Part shown: positions 34,599 through 44,193 of the stretch, piece by piece | How positions within the stretch are numbered: position 1 is the stretch's first letter | How the letters are laid out: every line of letters starts with the position of its first letter | Source: Psychromicrobium xiongbiense | Lineage (GTDB): Bacteria > Actinomycetota > Actinomycetes > Actinomycetales > Micrococcaceae | Length of the DNA stretch: 64,000 nt | Assembly: GCF_030271165.1 (NCBI RefSeq) | Contig: NZ_JASSZH010000021.1 | Location: 62,001-126,000, forward strand | Direction: 5' to 3' | Program-made: the position numbers and the translations under genes | Notes under the pieces: model-generated | Databases searched by the model: none | What the model was told of the DNA's origin: nothing | The model's input: only the letters and a program-made list of their open reading frames with translations

Positions 34599-37500
34599 TT
34601 AGACGCGCGGCTTCTCGCGCATCTCGAAGGTCTCGATGATGTCTTCGAGCTGCAGATCGTTGAACGAGCCCAGGCCAATACCGCACTCGAAGCCCTCGCG
34701 GACCTCGGTCGCATCGTCCTTGAACCGCTTGAGCGACTCGACCGTGAGGTTTTCCCCCACGACCTTGCCACCGCGCAGCACGCGGGCCTTGGCATTGCGA
34801 CGGATCAGGCCGCTGCGCACGATGGAACCGGCGATGTTGCCGAACTTGGAGGAGCGGAAGATCTCACGGATTTCCGCGGTACCCAGCTGCACTTCCTCGT
34901 ATTCCGGCTTGAGCATGCCCTTGAGCGCCAGCTCGATGTCGTCGATCGCCGCGTAGATGACCGAGTAGAAACGCATATCGACACCTTCGCGGTCAGCCAG
35001 GTCGGCCACCCGCTCGGCGGGCTTGACGTTGAAGCCGATGATGATGGCGTTGTCCACCGTGGCCAGGTTGACGTCGTTCTGGGTGATAGCACCCACGCCG
35101 CGGTGAATAACCCGCAGCTGAACGCCTTCGCCCACATCGATCTTGAGCAAGGAATCTTCCAGGGCTTCAACAGCACCGGACACGTCGCCCTTGAGGATGA
35201 GGTTGAGGGTGTCGACCTTGCCCTCGGCCACCGCCTGATCGAAGTCCTCCAGGCTGATCCGCTTGCGCCGCTTGGCCAGGGCCGCGTTGCGATCCGCAGC
35301 TTCACGCTTTTCAGCGATCTGGCGGGCGGTACGCTCATCGGCCGTGACGAAGAAGGTGTCACCGGCGCGCGGCACCGAGGACAGACCCAGCACCTGGACC
35401 GGACGCGAAGGCCCGGCTTCGGTGACGGCGCTTCCGTCATCATCGAACATGGCACGGACACGTCCGTGAGCCGTGCCGGCCACGATCGTATCGCCGACTT
35501 CCAGCGTTCCGGACTGCACCAGGACGGTGGCCACGGAACCACGGCCCTTGTCCAGGTTGGCTTCAATCGCGATGCCGCGGGCGTCCTTGTTCGGGTTGGC
35601 ACGCAGGTCCAGAGCGGCGTCAGCGGTCAGCATGACCGCCTCAAGCAGCGCGTCGATGTTGAGGTTCTGGCGCGCAGAGACATCTACGAACATGGTGTCG
35701 CCGCCGTATTCCTCGGGAACCAGACCGTACTCGGTGAGCTGGCCACGGATCTTCTCCGGGTTCGCACCTTCCTTGTCGATCTTGTTGACCGCGACGACGA
35801 TCGGCACGCCAGCAGCCTGCGAGTGGTTGAGCGCTTCCACCGTCTGAGGCATGACGCCGTCATCGGCCGCGACCACCAGGATCGCGATGTCGGTGACCTT
35901 GGCACCACGGGCACGCATGGCGGTGAACGCCTCGTGACCGGGGGTGTCGATGAAGGTGATCTTGCGCAGTTCGCCTTCGTGCTCGTGGCTGACCTGGTAA
36001 GCACCGATGTGCTGGGTGATGCCACCGTGCTCGCCGGCGACGACGTCCGAGTTGCGGATCGCGTCGAGCAGGCGGGTCTTACCGTGGTCAACGTGACCCA
36101 TGACGGTGACGACCGGCGGGCGTGCCTCCAGCTCGTCGTCGCCTTCAGCTTCAAGCTCGGCATCGAAGTCGATGTCGAAGGTGCTCAGCAGCTCGCGCTC
36201 CTCGTCCTCCGGGGAAACGACTTGCAGCTTGTAACCGAGCTCCTCACCCAACAGGGCGAAGGTGTCCTCATCGAGGGACTGAGTGGCCGTGGCCATCTCG
36301 CCCAGGTGGAACAGCACGGTCACCAGTGCTGCGGGGTTTGCCTCGATCTTGTCCGCAAAGTCGGTGATGGAGGAGCCCCGGCGCAGGCGCACCACGGTGC
36401 TGCCGTCGCCACGGGGTACGCTCACGCCGCCCAGCGAAGGAGCACTCATCTGCTCCAGCTCTTGCCGCTTGGCCCGCTTCGACTTGCGCTGCTTGCCGCG
36501 ACCGGCGCCTCCCTTACCGAAAGCACCCTGCGTTCCACCGCGACCGCGGCCGCCCTTACCGAAGCCACCACCAGCGGGAGCACCGCCACCGGCACCCGGA
36601 GCACCGCCAGGCGCGCCGCCGGGACGCCCACGGCCGGGGCCGCCAGCTGCGCCACCACGAGCGGCCGGAGCCGGACGTTCGGTGCGGTTGGGCATCATGC
36701 CCGGCGTCGGCCGGTTTCCGCCAGCGCCTCCGGGGCGCGGGGCACCAGGACGAGGAGCAGCGGGCCGGGGTCCACCGGCACCGGCTGCCGGGCGGGGACC
36801 GCCGGGACGCTCGCCATCGGGACGTGCACCGGAACGGGGCATGCCCTGCGAGGCGGCGACGGGGTTATTGCCCGGGCGGGGCCCGCCGGGACGCTCGCCA
36901 TCGGGCCGTGCACCGGAACGGGGCAGGCCCTGCGAGGCGGCGACGGGGTTATTGCCCGGGCGGGGCCCGCCGGGACGCTCGCCATCGGGACGTGCACCGG
37001 AACGGGGCATGCCCTGCGATGAGGCGAAGGGGTTATTGCCCGGGCGGGGACCGCCGGGGCGGGGGCCACCACTGCTCTGACCGGGACGATCGGAACGCTC
37101 AGGACGGGCGGAACGCTCACCACGGTCGGGGCGTGCACCGGACCGGGGCATGCCCTGCGAGGAGGCGAAGGGGTTATTGCCCGGGCGGGGCCCGCCGGGG
37201 CGGGGGCCACCACTGCTCTGACCGGGCCGATCGGCACGCTCAGGACGGTCGGACCGCTCACCTCGGTCGGGGCGTGCACCGGAACGGGGCATGCCCTGCG
37301 AGGAGGCGAAGGGGTTATTGCCCGGACGGGGACCGCCGGCGGAAGAGCCAGGACGAGCCGCACCCGGACGTGCTGCGCCGGGGCGAGCCGCACCCGGACG
37401 TGGGGCGGAGGACGCGGAGGCGCCCGGTGCTGCTACGGAGGGAGCGGACGGTGCAGCAGCCTGGGTTACCGGAGCTGCAGGTGCAGCCGGCGCCGGGCTG

Positions 37501-37763
37501 GATGCCGGTGCCTTCGGGCCGGGAACAACTCCCGGCTTCACTCCAGCGGGCCGTGCCGCGGGACGGGCCGCCGGCGCACCGGCGGAGGAATCCTTGGCGG
37601 AAGCGTTCTGCGGGAAGGCCTCACGGAGCTTCTTCACCACGGGGGCTTCAATGGTTGAGGACGCGGAGCGAACGAATTCGCCGAGTTCCTGCAGCTTTGC
37701 CACAGCGTCCTTGGAACTGATGCCGAGCTCTTTGGCGAGCTCATGTACACGGGCCTTGGCCAC
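34599..37763 (-). CDS. infB: Translation initiation factor IF-2
   Basis: A 1054-residue initiation GTPase that delivers fMet-tRNA to the 30S subunit. The N-terminal IF2N domain is at 1-50. A long Pro/Gly/Arg-rich region to about 445 contains tandem repeats. The G domain starts with MGHVDHGKT near 556-563, followed by domains II to IV. It is larger than Escherichia coli IF-2 because of the repeats, as is common in actinobacteria. The order rimP-nusA-ylxR-infB-rbfA-truB is intact. Confidence 0.97.
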   Translation of the reverse strand: MAKARVHELAKELGISSKDAVAKLQELGEFVRSASSTIEAPVVKKLREAFPQNASAKDSSAGAPAARPAARPAGVKPGVVPGPKAPASSPAPAAPAAPVTQAAAPSAPSVAAPGASASSAPRPGAARPGAARPGAARPGSSAGGPRPGNNPFASSQGMPRSGARPDRGERSDRPERADRPGQSSGGPRPGGPRPGNNPFASSQGMPRSGARPDRGERSARPERSDRPGQSSGGPRPGGPRPGNNPFASSQGMPRSGARPDGERPGGPRPGNNPVAASQGLPRSGARPDGERPGGPRPGNNPVAASQGMPRSGARPDGERPGGPRPAAGAGGPRPAAPRPGAPRPGGAGGNRPTPGMMPNRTERPAPAARGGAAGGPGRGRPGGAPGGAPGAGGGAPAGGGFGKGGRGRGGTQGAFGKGGAGRGKQRKSKRAKRQELEQMSAPSLGGVSVPRGDGSTVVRLRRGSSITDFADKIEANPAALVTVLFHLGEMATATQSLDEDTFALLGEELGYKLQVVSPEDEERELLSTFDIDFDAELEAEGDDELEARPPVVTVMGHVDHGKTRLLDAIRNSDVVAGEHGGITQHIGAYQVSHEHEGELRKITFIDTPGHEAFTAMRARGAKVTDIAILVVAADDGVMPQTVEALNHSQAAGVPIVVAVNKIDKEGANPEKIRGQLTEYGLVPEEYGGDTMFVDVSARQNLNIDALLEAVMLTADAALDLRANPNKDARGIAIEANLDKGRGSVATVLVQSGTLEVGDTIVAGTAHGRVRAMFDDDGSAVTEAGPSRPVQVLGLSSVPRAGDTFFVTADERTARQIAEKREAADRNAALAKRRKRISLEDFDQAVAEGKVDTLNLILKGDVSGAVEALEDSLLKIDVGEGVQLRVIHRGVGAITQNDVNLATVDNAIIIGFNVKPAERVADLADREGVDMRFYSVIYAAIDDIELALKGMLKPEYEEVQLGTAEIREIFRSSKFGNIAGSIVRSGLIRRNAKARVLRGGKVVGENLTVESLKRFKDDATEVREGFECGIGLGSFNDLQLEDIIETFEMREKPRV
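36846..37333. repeat. Tandem repeats inside infB
   Basis: Five near-identical repeats encode [22 protein letters not shown] segments. The two 5'-proximal units (on the gene) are 141 bases (47 residues) apart and the later ones 84 bases (28 residues). Starting points of the shared CTGCGA motif are 36846, 36930, 37014, 37155 and 37296. All periods keep the frame. Confidence 0.85.
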
Positions 37764-37907
37764 GCTTTACTCCTGTCTCGGTTCGCACCGGACAGGCACG
37801 AACCATCTATTGCTGATTTCGGCTTTCCACCAGGAGAAGGCCGAGGTGTGAGCGCTGGATGACACTCATGAGTGGGCACTCATCGCTGGGTACTCATCGG
37901 GTTTCCA

Positions 37908-38216
37908 TCAGGTTTCTATCCTGCTTTCAGATTGGGTGGTTCGTTCGAATTCCTTGAGTTGTTGTTCCATCCGCACGGTGTCTACCGGCCCTCGGAAGGC
38001 CCTGTTCAAACCCTTGCGGTGAATTGCCGGATCCCAACACGAAGCATCGGGATGCAGCCATGCGCCGCGGCCTGGAAGTCTCCGGCGAAAATCCACCGTG
38101 AGCCCGCCATCGGCCAGCAGCACCACTTTCAGCATTCGTTCTGCCAGATCGCGTTCCCGGCATCCCACGCAGGTTCTCAAAGGCCCCTCAGCCGCAGAAT
38201 GCTGCGTAAGGACCAC
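37908..38216 (-). CDS. ylxR: YlxR family protein (DUF448)
   Basis: A 102-residue RNA-binding protein of the nusA-infB operon. The family core [10 protein letters not shown] and the later GRGAWLHPD are present. I used the GTG at 38216, which has AAAGG six bases upstream; an ATG at 38276 without a ribosome binding site would add 20 residues. YlxR is a nucleoid-associated or transcription-linked protein whose role is not settled. Confidence 0.85.
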   Translation of the reverse strand: MVLTQHSAAEGPLRTCVGCRERDLAERMLKVVLLADGGLTVDFRRRLPGRGAWLHPDASCWDPAIHRKGLNRAFRGPVDTVRMEQQLKEFERTTQSESRIET

Positions 38217-38284
38217 GGGAAACCTTTGATGGGAGACGACGGTCGAATGACCCGGCAACGTCCAGTCTATCCCCATGCGGGGGT

Positions 38285-39289
38285 TCAGCCCGAATCCCGG
38301 GCGCCCTCTCCCGTCGCGTCCTGCGGTGCGGTATCGGAGATGATGTCGATTCGCCAGCCGGTGAGCTTCGCGGCGAGCCGGGCGTTCTGCCCCTCTTTGC
38401 CGATCGCGAGGGAGAGTTGGTACTCCGGAACGCGGACCCGGGCGGAGCGTCCGGCCTCATCCAGAATGGCGACCGAGGTCACTTTAGAGGGCGAGAGAGC
38501 GCTGGCAATAAACACTGCCGGATCATCGCTGTAATCGACAATGTCGATCTTCTCGTCATTGAGTTCGGTCATCACGGCACGCACACGGGAGCCGAGTTCA
38601 CCGATGCAGGCACCCTTGGCGTTGATGCCGGGTTTGGTGGCGCGGACCGCCAGCTTGGTGCGGTGCCCGGCTTCGCGGGCCAGAGCCACCAGTTCCACCG
38701 AGTGGTCGGCGATCTCCGGAACCTCCAGCTCGAAGAGCTTACGAACCAGGCCGGGGTGCGAGCGGGACAGGGTGATTGAGGGGCCCTTGGGCCCGCGGTG
38801 AACGTCGATGACGTAGGCACGCAGACGTCCACCGTGCGGGTAGGTCTCCCCCGGGACCTGCTCGGTGGGAGGCAGTACAGCTTCCACTGCACCCAGATTC
38901 ACCTGAACCATATTCGGGTTGTGGCCCTGCTGGATCTGACCGGAGACGAGTTCGCCTTCCTTGCCACGGAATTCACCCAGCACGTTCTCATCCTCGACAT
39001 CGCGCAGGCGCTGCAGGATGGCGTTGCGAGCGGCGATCGAGGCGATACGTCCGAAGCCGTCTGGAGTGTCGTCGAACTCGCCGACTACGACGCCATCATC
39101 ATCGTACTCAGCGGCCCAGATGGTGACGCGCCCGCTCTTGCGGTCCAGCTCTGCCCGGGCGCGATCCACGGCCCCGGGAGACTTGTGATAGGCGGTCAGG
39201 ACGGCCTGTTCAATCGCGGGGACCAGCTTCTCCAGAGGGATATCGCGTTCCCGTTCCAAGGCGCGCAGTGCACTCATATCGATGTCCAT
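38285..39289 (-). CDS. nusA: Transcription termination/antitermination factor NusA
   Basis: A 334-residue NusA with an N-terminal RNA polymerase-binding domain, an S1 domain (about 135-200) and two KH domains (about 215-330). It lacks the C-terminal acidic repeats of the Escherichia coli protein, as usual in actinobacteria. The ATG at 39289 is two bases after the rimP stop; the extension to 39352 overlaps rimP. It controls pausing, termination and rRNA antitermination. Confidence 0.96.
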   Translation of the reverse strand: MDIDMSALRALERERDIPLEKLVPAIEQAVLTAYHKSPGAVDRARAELDRKSGRVTIWAAEYDDDGVVVGEFDDTPDGFGRIASIAARNAILQRLRDVEDENVLGEFRGKEGELVSGQIQQGHNPNMVQVNLGAVEAVLPPTEQVPGETYPHGGRLRAYVIDVHRGPKGPSITLSRSHPGLVRKLFELEVPEIADHSVELVALAREAGHRTKLAVRATKPGINAKGACIGELGSRVRAVMTELNDEKIDIVDYSDDPAVFIASALSPSKVTSVAILDEAGRSARVRVPEYQLSLAIGKEGQNARLAAKLTGWRIDIISDTAPQDATGEGARDSG

Positions 39290-39291
39290 GC

Positions 39292-39954
39292 TCAGTCCTG
39301 ACCTTCCTCTGCGAGCCCGCTCGATGCGGCCTCGCCCTCGCTGTGCTGCCAATCGGCGGCATCGACCTGTTCCTCCACGGAGTCCAGAACCGCGGCAAAC
39401 TCCACGTCCACCGCAGCGTGGCGGATTGCGGAGAATTCCACCGGAACCGGGGCTCCGATTCTGGGCTTCATACCTTTTTTAACCTGAGTTTCAGCGCGTA
39501 GCTCAGCGGCATCCGGATGGACCGCTACGAGGCGACCGCGCAGTACGGTGGGGTGTTCCGCGGAAGGCAGCAACGCTACTGCACCGGCTGCGGTGGACTC
39601 CCAGGGATGTTCCAGGGTGACGTTGACCATGCGACCGAGCGCGCGGCGCCAGTGCCGAAGGTTGGTCAGCGGACGGTCGACGCCGGGCGAAGAAATTTCC
39701 AGATCATAGGGGGTGCCGTCGTCCTCCGGATCCAGGTCCAGCGCATCTGAGATGGCGGGAGTGATCTCTTCGATCCGGTCCAGGCCCAGGCTGCCGGTCT
39801 CCTGCTCGGGAAGATCCAGGTACACCTCGATGGTGCGTCGCTTCCCGAGGGTGCGGACCACCACGTCCTCCAGGCTCAGCTCGGCCCGCTCCACCGTGGG
39901 CTGGAGGAGTTCATAGAGACGTTGTGCCTGCTCCGATCGTGGCATGTTCGCCAT
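39292..39954 (-). CDS. rimP: Ribosome maturation factor RimP
   Basis: A 220-residue factor needed for 30S maturation. The N-terminal domain ([20 protein letters not shown], then [17 protein letters not shown]) and the C-terminal SH3-like domain are recognisable, with an acidic tail. ATG at 39954 is used; one at 39945 and the longer frame at 40005 are alternatives. It is the first gene of the nusA-infB operon and is divergent from the DUF4439 gene. Confidence 0.93.
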   Translation of the reverse strand: MANMPRSEQAQRLYELLQPTVERAELSLEDVVVRTLGKRRTIEVYLDLPEQETGSLGLDRIEEITPAISDALDLDPEDDGTPYDLEISSPGVDRPLTNLRHWRRALGRMVNVTLEHPWESTAAGAVALLPSAEHPTVLRGRLVAVHPDAAELRAETQVKKGMKPRIGAPVPVEFSAIRHAAVDVEFAAVLDSVEEQVDAADWQHSEGEAASSGLAEEGQD

Positions 39955-40124
39955 CCTCCCACCGCTATTGATCACTCGTTCTACTGGTGCGCTCTGTTGG
40001 CGCACGGTATCTGTGCCCGGTTCCCTTGCGGGCCGGTGACACAGAGTTACTTCCCTAGCCTACCGACAATACAGCGCCAACCGTGACGGCAGGTGCCCTG
40101 CGGGAGACCCACGCCCCCTCTCCT

Positions 40125-40199
40125 CTCTCCCAACTGAGTAGCAGAAATTGCGCTCTGGAAACGTTTCCACATGCAATTTGTGCTACTCAGTTGGGAGAG
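40125..40199. repeat. Long inverted repeat with a LacI-operator-like centre
   Basis: Arms 40125-40151 and 40173-40199 pair at 26 of 27 bases. The 21-base centre contains the perfect palindrome TGGAAACGTTTCCA (40156-40169), which has the form of a LacI-family operator. It lies in the divergent region between rimP and the DUF4439 gene, 37 bases before the latter's GTG, so it could act as a cruciform, an operator, or a repeat element. Confidence 0.7.
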
Positions 40200-40236
40200 G
40201 TGCGGCCCATGGCTGAACATGGCATGATCGAGGATT

Positions 40237-42306
40237 GTGACAAAACCCTCTGCCGCCGATGATTCCGCCGTCAACCCGCCACGAGATGGCGCGGTGACCG
40301 GCTCGTCGGCTTCAGGGTCGGCCGGGGGTGGCGCGGGCAGTCCCCGCAAGAAGCCTCGGCGTGCCACAGCGCCTGCGGGGCCGCCCTCGGCCCCGAGCAT
40401 CGCAGCAAGCACAGAAACCATCCCGGCGACCACGACGCCTGCCCCTTCGGTACCTGTTGAGACGCCCGCCGCACAGGACGCAACAGAGAACACAGCCGAG
40501 GCACCTGAGGTTGAAACACCGCCTGTTGAGGCACCGCCAGTTGAAGAAGCTGAGGAAGCTGAAGAAGCGACTGTCGATGAAGCCGATGCCGAGACAGGCA
40601 CGGAACCCGGAGAAGCCTCCACTGGGCCTGCCCTAGAGGACACCGATCCGACGCCCGGGGAAAAGTCCGAGGCCGCCCAGCCCGAACCCTCCGAGCCCTC
40701 CAAACCTGAGGAGCCTGCGGAGCCTGAGCTTGCGGAGGAATCGTCCTCCGAAGAGTCCACAGCGGGCGACGACGCTGCTGATCACAACGCTGGTGATGAT
40801 GCTCTTGCTCAAGACCAGGACATCACTCGGGAACCGGACACTGAAGCCGCGGCCCCTGCAGAATCCGAGGAGCCTCAGCAGGCTGAGGACCGCGATGAGT
40901 CAGCGGAGAGCCTCTCCCTTGCCGAAGCCACGTCTGCCACCAACACTGAACCGTCCGCCGAAGCCACGTCTGCCACCAACTCCGAGCCATCCGTCGATGC
41001 CGACTCACCCACCGATCTCGAGCCCTCTGACGCCACGGTCGCTGAAGCCGCCGCCGATGAATCAGAGGAAACAGCCCCAGAAGCAGAAGCATCTCCGGCC
41101 GCCGTCCCGCTGACCCGGCAGGCCTTGCGCGCGCAGGAGCGAAGCAACGAAGGATCTGCCCGGGCCCAGGCTCCGGCTGAGCAGAAACAACCCTCGGACC
41201 CATTCCGTTCAACGAAGCGCGGTTGGATCGCTGTCTGGACGGCCACCGGGGTCCTGCTAGTTTGTGCCCTGCTGGCAGCGGTGATGGGCAGCGCGGTGAG
41301 GCCCCATTCCGAAGATCCGCCCACGCCGCCCAGCGCCACGGAACTGGCGCGCAGTGCCGCCCTGACCGACGTCGTGAGTCTGCTGACCCAGACCGCCGCA
41401 GCCCAGCAGGCGGTTCAGCGCTCCTCCCCCGGCTCCGCCGCCCTGCCCGCGCTCAACGCGGTGCAGGCCACCCTGCAGGCGGCCCAGGCCGCACTGGCGC
41501 CTAGCGCAACTGAGGCAACCAGCACAACCGGCGCAACCAGCCCGGCAGGCAGCACCGCCAGCCCCAGCACCTCGGCATCCGCCGCAACCTCTCCGACAAC
41601 TCCCCCGGCTACTCCCCCGGCTCCTTCGGACTTACCCTCCCTGCTGAGCAAGCTGAGTCAGGCAGCCCAGCGAGCCCTCGATGCCGCCCGCACCGCAGAC
41701 GGCGGCATGGCCCGAGTCCTGGCCGCCACCGGCGCCGGCGAGCTGGCCACCGCTTCCCAGTTGGCCCAACAGGCAGGACTTCCCGCCCCCGGACAGCCCA
41801 GCACGTCCCTACCAACAGCTGGGCCGACAGCCGGGCAGGCGGCATCGACGTCCTGTGCCAGCCCGATGCCGGTCGCTGCCGATGCGGTGACCCCGGACGG
41901 TGCGCTTGCCGCCGTGGCGCTGGCCGAGCAGAAAGCCATCTATGCCTACCAGCTGGTCCTGGCCCGCACCAGCTCAGTGACCACCACCAAGACCGCGCTC
42001 CCCCTGCTATCCAGCCACCAAACTGCACTGCAGGTCGCAGAAACCGCCCTGCGCGCCCACTGCGTCCAACCCCCGGCCAGGGAGGCAGGGTTCACGGTTC
42101 CAGCCGATTTCCTGGCGCAGCCGGAGCGTGGCCTCGCTTCTCTGGAGGATCAACTCGGCGTGGTTTATGGGCAGGCCGTGGCGCTGAGCACTGGCAGCCT
42201 CAGAGATCAGGCCATCACCGCACTCCTGGCCAGCAGCACCAACCAGCGCACCTGGGCTCAGGGAGTGCCCGCGCGGCCCCTCCCGGGCTTGCCCAACTCG
42301 AACTGA
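40237..42306 (+). CDS. Membrane-anchored DUF4439 protein with long acidic N-terminus
   Basis: A 689-residue protein starting at GTG. Residues 1-300 are an acidic Glu/Ala/Pro/Thr-rich cytoplasmic region with a 12-residue tandem repeat. A single membrane helix is at about 329-352. An Ala/Ser/Thr-rich spacer follows, and a ferritin-like four-helix DUF4439 domain fills about 555-689. DUF4439 proteins are common next to rimP/proS in Micrococcales; the function is unknown. The long acidic extension on the inside of the membrane is unusual for the family. Confidence 0.8.
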   Translation: MTKPSAADDSAVNPPRDGAVTGSSASGSAGGGAGSPRKKPRRATAPAGPPSAPSIAASTETIPATTTPAPSVPVETPAAQDATENTAEAPEVETPPVEAPPVEEAEEAEEATVDEADAETGTEPGEASTGPALEDTDPTPGEKSEAAQPEPSEPSKPEEPAEPELAEESSSEESTAGDDAADHNAGDDALAQDQDITREPDTEAAAPAESEEPQQAEDRDESAESLSLAEATSATNTEPSAEATSATNSEPSVDADSPTDLEPSDATVAEAAADESEETAPEAEASPAAVPLTRQALRAQERSNEGSARAQAPAEQKQPSDPFRSTKRGWIAVWTATGVLLVCALLAAVMGSAVRPHSEDPPTPPSATELARSAALTDVVSLLTQTAAAQQAVQRSSPGSAALPALNAVQATLQAAQAALAPSATEATSTTGATSPAGSTASPSTSASAATSPTTPPATPPAPSDLPSLLSKLSQAAQRALDAARTADGGMARVLAATGAGELATASQLAQQAGLPAPGQPSTSLPTAGPTAGQAASTSCASPMPVAADAVTPDGALAAVALAEQKAIYAYQLVLARTSSVTTTKTALPLLSSHQTALQVAETALRAHCVQPPAREAGFTVPADFLAQPERGLASLEDQLGVVYGQAVALSTGSLRDQAITALLASSTNQRTWAQGVPARPLPGLPNSN
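40921..40992 (+). repeat. 36-base tandem repeat
   Basis: Two copies (40921-40956 and 40957-40992) differing at a few third positions encode the 12-residue unit EATSATN(T/S)EPS with its preceding alanine. A third, more diverged unit follows. It lies in the disordered half of the DUF4439 protein. Confidence 0.85.
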
Positions 42307-42334
42307 GGACGGCTCGAACTGACAGACTGGGTGC

Positions 42335-43333
42335 GTGAGCATCCCTCTGCCAGCTGACCTGCTGAAGCGCTACTCCACCACCGCGGAGCGCCGCGCCTGG
42401 CTGCAACGCCTGCCTACCCTGATCCACGATGCTTGCGAACGCTGGGATCTGCGCCCGGATCTACAACCCGGCGCTGTGCCCTGGAACGGTTTCGCCGCCA
42501 TCGCCCTCCCGGTACGCCAGGCAGACGGTTCCCCGGCCGTCCTCAAGATCTCCTTCCCCTACGAGGACATCGCTCATGAGCCGGACGCCCTGCAACTCTG
42601 GTCCGGGCAGGGAGCGGTGCGCCTACTGGACCACGATGCCGCCAGCAGCGCCATGCTCCTCGAACGGCTCGATGCGGCTCGCTGGCTGCAGGCTGCGCCC
42701 CTGCCGGAGGCCATTGCGGTCTGGGGATCGCTGGTCAGTACGCTCTCCATCGCCGAGGACGGGCGGCCGCAGTGGCGGGTCATTCCCTCCTTGGCGGATC
42801 GGGCCGAGCGCTGGAGCGATGATTTCCCGGCCGAGTGGTCCCGGCTGGCCGAGCCGTGTCCGCGCTGGCTGCTGGAAGCCGCGCTGGAGGTGTGCCAGAC
42901 CCGCGGGGCCGTTGGACGGCGCCAGTCTCGGGATGTGCTGGTGCACGCCGATCTTCACGGCATGAACATTCTGGCCAGGCCGGGCAGCACCGGCTGGCAG
43001 GCCAGCGATTTCCTGGCCATCGACCCGCAGGCCGTGGTGGGCGACGCCGAGTTTGCCGTGACGCCGATGCTGAACAACCGGCTGGCTGACTTGCCGGAGC
43101 GTAATCCGGAACTTGCCCTCCTGGAGCGGCTCCAGGCGCTGTGCTCAGCGGCCGGTCTGGACCAGGAGGTAGCCCGGCAGTGGAGCATTGCACGGGAGAT
43201 GGAAAACATCCTCTGGTACGCGGCCAAACCCGGTCATCGCAAAGACCTGCAGCGCTCGCTCTGGATCTCCAGCACGCTCGCCGGGCGCACCCTCGAGGGT
43301 CTGCCGCATCCTCACCAGCTGGACATGGGCTGA
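42335..43333 (+). CDS. Aminoglycoside phosphotransferase family kinase (APH(6)/streptomycin kinase-like)
   Basis: A 332-residue kinase beginning at GTG. The catalytic loop H204xD206xxxxN211 (HADLHGMN) and the following metal-binding AIDPQAVVGD are intact. The layout resembles the streptomycin 6-kinase group (APH_6_hur). Whether it gives resistance or phosphorylates a metabolite is open; it sits in a chromosomal housekeeping context with no mobile elements nearby. It converges on the TauE/SafE gene across a small hairpin. Confidence 0.82.
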   Translation: MSIPLPADLLKRYSTTAERRAWLQRLPTLIHDACERWDLRPDLQPGAVPWNGFAAIALPVRQADGSPAVLKISFPYEDIAHEPDALQLWSGQGAVRLLDHDAASSAMLLERLDAARWLQAAPLPEAIAVWGSLVSTLSIAEDGRPQWRVIPSLADRAERWSDDFPAEWSRLAEPCPRWLLEAALEVCQTRGAVGRRQSRDVLVHADLHGMNILARPGSTGWQASDFLAIDPQAVVGDAEFAVTPMLNNRLADLPERNPELALLERLQALCSAAGLDQEVARQWSIAREMENILWYAAKPGHRKDLQRSLWISSTLAGRTLEGLPHPHQLDMG

Positions 43334-43348
43334 CGCGCCGGTCAGCTG
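43331..43348. terminator. Small hairpin between convergent genes
   Basis: GCTGAC and GTCAGC form a six-base-pair stem with a six-base loop just at the end of the kinase gene and before the TauE stop. It could serve both directions, but it is short and lacks a U-tract. Confidence 0.3.
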
Positions 43349-43351
43349 AAC

Positions 43352-44155
43352 TCAGTGCCGCAGGAAGTTCTCGTTCACGACGTCCCAGCCCAGCTTCAGA
43401 ATCAGTGCCGCCACCACCGTCAGGAACACCACCCTGATGAAGGTGTTGCCGCGAGCCACTGCCATCCGGGCCCCCAGATAGGCACCGCCCATATTGGAGG
43501 CCCCCAGCACCAGGCCGAGCCCCCAGAGCAGCGAACCATGCGGAAGGAAGAACATCAGAGCCCCGGCGTTGGTCGCAAGGTTCACGATTTTAGCCTTCGC
43601 GCTCGCCTCCAGAAAGGCATACCCCAGCACCGAGACCAGGGCGATGACGAGGAAAGACCCGGTTCCTGGGCCGATCAGCCCGTCATAAAACCCGATGCCG
43701 GCACCAATCACCCCGGCCAGCACATGGTGCCGGGAACCCGAGTGGCGCAAGGCCGTTTCAGCCCCCAGCCGCGGCGTGGCCGCAGTGAAAATCGCGACCA
43801 CGATCAGCGCGACCACAATGATCGGTTTGAACACCGATTGCGGCAGGTTGGCGGCCAGCACCGCCCCACCGAGACTGCCCAGCAGGGCGATGGCGGCCAT
43901 CGGCAGAGCCGTCCGCAGATCCGGACCGACCCGTCGATAGTAGGCCACCGAGCTGGTGGCGGTACCGAAGATCGAGCCCATCTTATTGGTCGCAAGCGCC
44001 TGCACCGGCGTGATTCCGGGCACCATCAGCATGACGGGAAGCTGCAGCAGCCCTCCACCGCCCACCACGGCGTCGATCCAGCCGGCCCCGAACCCTGCCA
44101 CCACAATGAGCAGCAGGGTCCACAGCGAAAGGTCCTCAAATCCCGACGGCACCAA
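43352..44155 (-). CDS. TauE/SafE family sulfite/anion exporter
   Basis: A 267-residue permease with eight predicted helices and the family motifs VVGGGGLLQLPVML and YDGLIGPGTGSFL. TauE/SafE proteins export sulfite, sulfoacetate or related anions. It lies 38 bases after proS on the same strand. A link to the sulfite-oxidase-type enzymes elsewhere in the window is possible but unproven. Confidence 0.88.
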   Translation of the reverse strand: MVPSGFEDLSLWTLLLIVVAGFGAGWIDAVVGGGGLLQLPVMLMVPGITPVQALATNKMGSIFGTATSSVAYYRRVGPDLRTALPMAAIALLGSLGGAVLAANLPQSVFKPIIVVALIVVAIFTAATPRLGAETALRHSGSRHHVLAGVIGAGIGFYDGLIGPGTGSFLVIALVSVLGYAFLEASAKAKIVNLATNAGALMFFLPHGSLLWGLGLVLGASNMGGAYLGARMAVARGNTFIRVVFLTVVAALILKLGWDVVNENFLRH

Positions 44156-44193
44156 TCCTCAACTTCCCGTGCGGGGCATCAGAGCACTGGCTC

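Noticed and set aside
34329..37022. 897-codon open frame opposite infB
   Set aside because: It is the antisense shadow of infB and rbfA, caused by high GC content; it has no domain pattern of its own and crosses gene boundaries.
36846..37333. Possible CRISPR array
   Set aside because: The repeats are in frame, encode a Pro/Gly/Arg linker of IF-2 and have no unique spacers of constant length.
37860..37900. ACTCAT direct repeats between infB and ylxR
   Set aside because: Three six-base repeats with irregular flanks in a short spacer; no link to a known site and likely chance.
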